In this document: in pieces, positions 4,460 to 5,423 of the stretch | Numbering within the stretch: the stretch's first letter is position 1 | Layout: each line of letters starts with the position of its first letter | DNA from: an uncultured Clostridia bacterium | GTDB lineage: Bacteria > Bacillota > Clostridia > Oscillospirales > Oscillospiraceae | Direction of reading: 5' to 3' | Assembly: GCA_945918815.1 (NCBI GenBank) | Contig: CAMEIU010000148.1 | Span: 1-5,423 of the forward strand | DNA length: 5,423 nt | Notes under the pieces: model-generated | Database searches by the model: none | What the model was told of the DNA's origin: nothing | Seen by the model: only the letters and a program-made list of their open reading frames with translations | Position numbers and translations under genes: made by a program

Positions 4460-5423
4460 ATGAAAAAAGTCATCGCACTACTGTTGGCTCTGGTCATGGT
4501 GGTGGGCTTGGTTGCCTGCGCCAGCTCCGGCTCCGACAGCAAGGAAGGCGGATTCGATCTGAACGTCGGCGTTTTCTATTATACCTATGACGACGTTTAC
4601 ATCTCCAGCGTCCGCGCCGCCCTGGATACCGCTCTGACCGCAGCCGGTATCACCTATTCCAACAACGACTGCAAGAACGACCAGGCCACCCAGAACGACC
4701 TGATCCAGACCGCCATCACCAACGGCTGCAACCTGCTGGTGGTCAACCTGGTCAACACCGGCAGCGCGGAAGCTGCCCAGAAGATCGCCGACATGGCCGG
4801 CGACATCCCCGTTGTGTTCTTCAACCGCGCCGTGGAAGGCGAGGGCCAGGAGGGCGCGATCCTCGGCAAGTATGAGAACGTCTGCTTCGTCGGCACCGAC
4901 GCCCCCGAGGCCGGTCACATGCAGGGCAAGATGGTCGGCGACTTCCTGCTGGAGCACTATGACGAAGTCGACCTGAACGGTGACGGCGTCATCTCCTACG
5001 CCATGTTCAAGGGCCAGGAAGGCAACGCGGAAGCCGAGTACCGCACCCAGTACGGCGCGGAGGACGCCGACGCGGTCCTGACCGGCGCCGGTAAGCCCGC
5101 CCTGGAGTATTTTGATGCCAACAACACCGCCAAGTATCAGGTGGACCAGACTGGCGCTTGGTCGACCCAGGCCGCTCTGGACTACATGAACACCAACCTG
5201 TCCCAGTACAATGAGGGCAACGGCAACATGATCGAGCTGGTGCTCTGCAACAACGACGGCATGGCTGAGGGCGTGATCAAGGCTCTGAACTCCGCCGGTT
5301 ACAACAACGCTGACGGCGGCGTGACCATCCCCGTCTTCGGCGTGGACGCCACCGACTCCGCCAAGGAGCTGATCGCCGCCGGCAAGATGACCGGTACCGT
5401 CAAGCAGGACGCCGAGGGCATGG
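4460..5423 (+). CDS. mglB: MglB-type galactose/glucose ABC transporter substrate-binding lipoprotein (runs off right edge)
   Basis: The frame starts at ATG 4460, eight bases after GGAGG (4447-4451), and is still open after 321 codons. Residues 1-20 (MKKVIALLLALVMVVGLVAC) are a lipoprotein signal peptide with Cys20 lipidated. The mature part is a type-I periplasmic-binding fold close to MglB, which delivers galactose or glucose to the Mgl ABC importer. An EF-hand-like calcium loop DLNGDGVIS at 171-179 (Asp171, Asn173, Asp175, Ser179) is completed by Glu259. Against the sugar contacts I recall for E. coli MglB, I see Asp in YDDVY (43-47), Asn122 (FFNR), Arg195, Trp234, Asn264 (CNND) and Asp296 (FGVD) kept. 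The His and Asp before the Arg are replaced by Asn189 and Glu191, the stacking Phe by Tyr47, and a late Asn by Gln316. Fold and calcium site are secure; the ligand may be a related sugar. About the last 20-40 residues are probably missing. The transporter ATPase and permease genes would be expected downstream. Confidence 0.87.
   Translation, partial: MKKVIALLLALVMVVGLVACASSGSDSKEGGFDLNVGVFYYTYDDVYISSVRAALDTALTAAGITYSNNDCKNDQATQNDLIQTAITNGCNLLVVNLVNTGSAEAAQKIADMAGDIPVVFFNRAVEGEGQEGAILGKYENVCFVGTDAPEAGHMQGKMVGDFLLEHYDEVDLNGDGVISYAMFKGQEGNAEAEYRTQYGAEDADAVLTGAGKPALEYFDANNTAKYQVDQTGAWSTQAALDYMNTNLSQYNEGNGNMIELVLCNNDGMAEGVIKALNSAGYNNADGGVTIPVFGVDATDSAKELIAAGKMTGTVKQDAEGM

Overview
The window looks like the chromosome of a G+C-rich Gram-positive Firmicute, most likely a gut clostridial lineage such as Oscillospiraceae/Ruminococcaceae. 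Three things point there: two lipoprotein solute-binding proteins with clostridial-style Lys-Lys signal peptides ending in an LVAC lipobox, strong AGGAGG-type ribosome sites, and a YhaO/YhaN-type nuclease pair. The genus is an inference.

Layout. (1) Positions 1-691, minus strand: the N-terminal 230 residues of a family-1 sugar ABC-transporter binding lipoprotein, cut by the left edge. (2) Positions 692-1192: a divergent, A+T-richer intergenic region. It holds a leftward promoter with a perfect palindromic LacI/CcpA-type operator (733-746) and a second weaker copy 63 bp away. It also holds a near-consensus rightward promoter (887-915) and a compact repeat element (952-1140) built of heptamers in inverted orientation around three hairpins. 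(3) Positions 1193-4281, plus strand: a two-gene operon joined by a GTGA overlap, encoding a Mre11/SbcD-type metallophosphoesterase (YhaO-like) and a Rad50/SbcC-type ATPase (YhaN-like). In the ATPase a two-helix membrane hairpin occupies the middle of the coiled coil. (4) Positions 4282-4459: an intergenic region with a recognisable promoter and a 5'-leader hairpin. (5) Positions 4460-5423, plus strand: an MglB-type galactose/glucose-binding lipoprotein with its calcium loop, cut by the right edge.

How the parts work together. The two flanking genes are probably first genes of separate sugar-uptake operons whose permease and ATPase genes lie outside the window. The central pair should form one nuclease/ATPase complex acting on DNA ends or structures, held at the membrane by the ATPase hairpin. 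The repeat element lies between the best rightward promoter and the nuclease gene, so it would be transcribed as a roughly 270-nt structured leader. No new defence or mobile system is evident. The most interesting points are the membrane-anchored Rad50-like architecture, the structured repeat in its leader, and the paired operator spaced by about six helical turns.
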